Of a DNA stretch of 14,046 bases, positions 14,031 to 14,046 are shown in pieces. Position numbers and translations under genes: made by a program. Within the stretch, counting starts at the first letter, position 1. Every line of letters starts with the position of its first letter. Source of the DNA: Ectothiorhodospiraceae bacterium (GTDB lineage Bacteria > Pseudomonadota > Gammaproteobacteria > Thiohalomonadales > Thiohalomonadaceae); NCBI GenBank assembly GCA_007125455.1, contig SLDE01000013.1, positions 1-14,046 on the forward strand. The letters run 5' to 3'. The notes beneath the pieces were generated by a model. The model saw only the letters and a program-made list of their open reading frames with translations, made no database searches and had not been told where the DNA came from.

Positions 14031-14046
14031 CAAGTAGCAAGTAGCA
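14018..14046. repeat. AAGTAGC tandem repeat (7-base unit)
   Basis: Four full AAGTAGC units (14018-14045) and one extra base run to the window edge, so the array may continue. The HIT stop TAG (14028-14030) lies in the second unit. Since 7 is not a multiple of 3, the TAG falls in each reading frame once in every three units. Confidence 0.9.

Overview
The window looks like a chromosomal segment of a high-GC gammaproteobacterium, possibly a Chromatiales-type one. This rests on family recognition (BetT-type carrier, DUF2835, the hemL/thiE/thiD neighbourhood, REP-like TGTAGGAGCGGC inverted pairs), not on a marker gene, so the taxon is an inference. No transposase, phage gene, rRNA, tRNA or CRISPR array was recognised.

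Left part, plus strand (1-6505). A REP pair precedes a BCCT carrier of the BetT choline type (135-2210). A PAS-PAS-GGDEF diguanylate cyclase follows (2274-3545). A 390-base gap then holds a second REP pair and a candidate promoter. Next come two overlapping genes: a GNAT acetyltransferase fused to a C39-like cysteine peptidase (3936-5039), and a RimK-like ATP-grasp ligase with an extra N-terminal domain (5036-6505). Together these two suggest a small-molecule or peptide modification system that makes and trims amide bonds.

Middle part, minus strand (12565 down to 6663), in transcription order: thioredoxin-HEAT fusion, Sel1-repeat protein, Cys-rich unknown protein, class II aldolase, thiD, thiE, hemL. 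ThiD and ThiE belong to thiamine synthesis, and HemL makes 5-aminolevulinate for tetrapyrroles. The aldolase overlaps thiD and may be co-translated with it.

The most striking structure is non-coding. Every real spacer in this minus-strand block, plus the one between hemL and the ATP-grasp gene, is filled by one 135-185 base element (six copies). Each has two facing arrays of a 9-base unit, CGCAGAG-type on the left and CTCTGCG-type on the right. The arms match each other within an element even where elements differ, and the clean arm starts 0-10 bases past the upstream gene's stop codon. This looks like a family of long RNA hairpins or miniature mobile elements targeted to gene ends.

Right part (12566-14046). 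A divergent region with a 7-bp stem and a -10-like site leads into a 95-aa unknown gene (12724-13011), which faces a membrane-anchored DUF4124 protein (13017-13304). A second divergent spacer holds a 12-base palindrome and leads into a coupled pair, DUF2835 and a HIT-domain protein (13384-14030). The HIT gene ends inside a 7-base tandem repeat that reaches the window edge.
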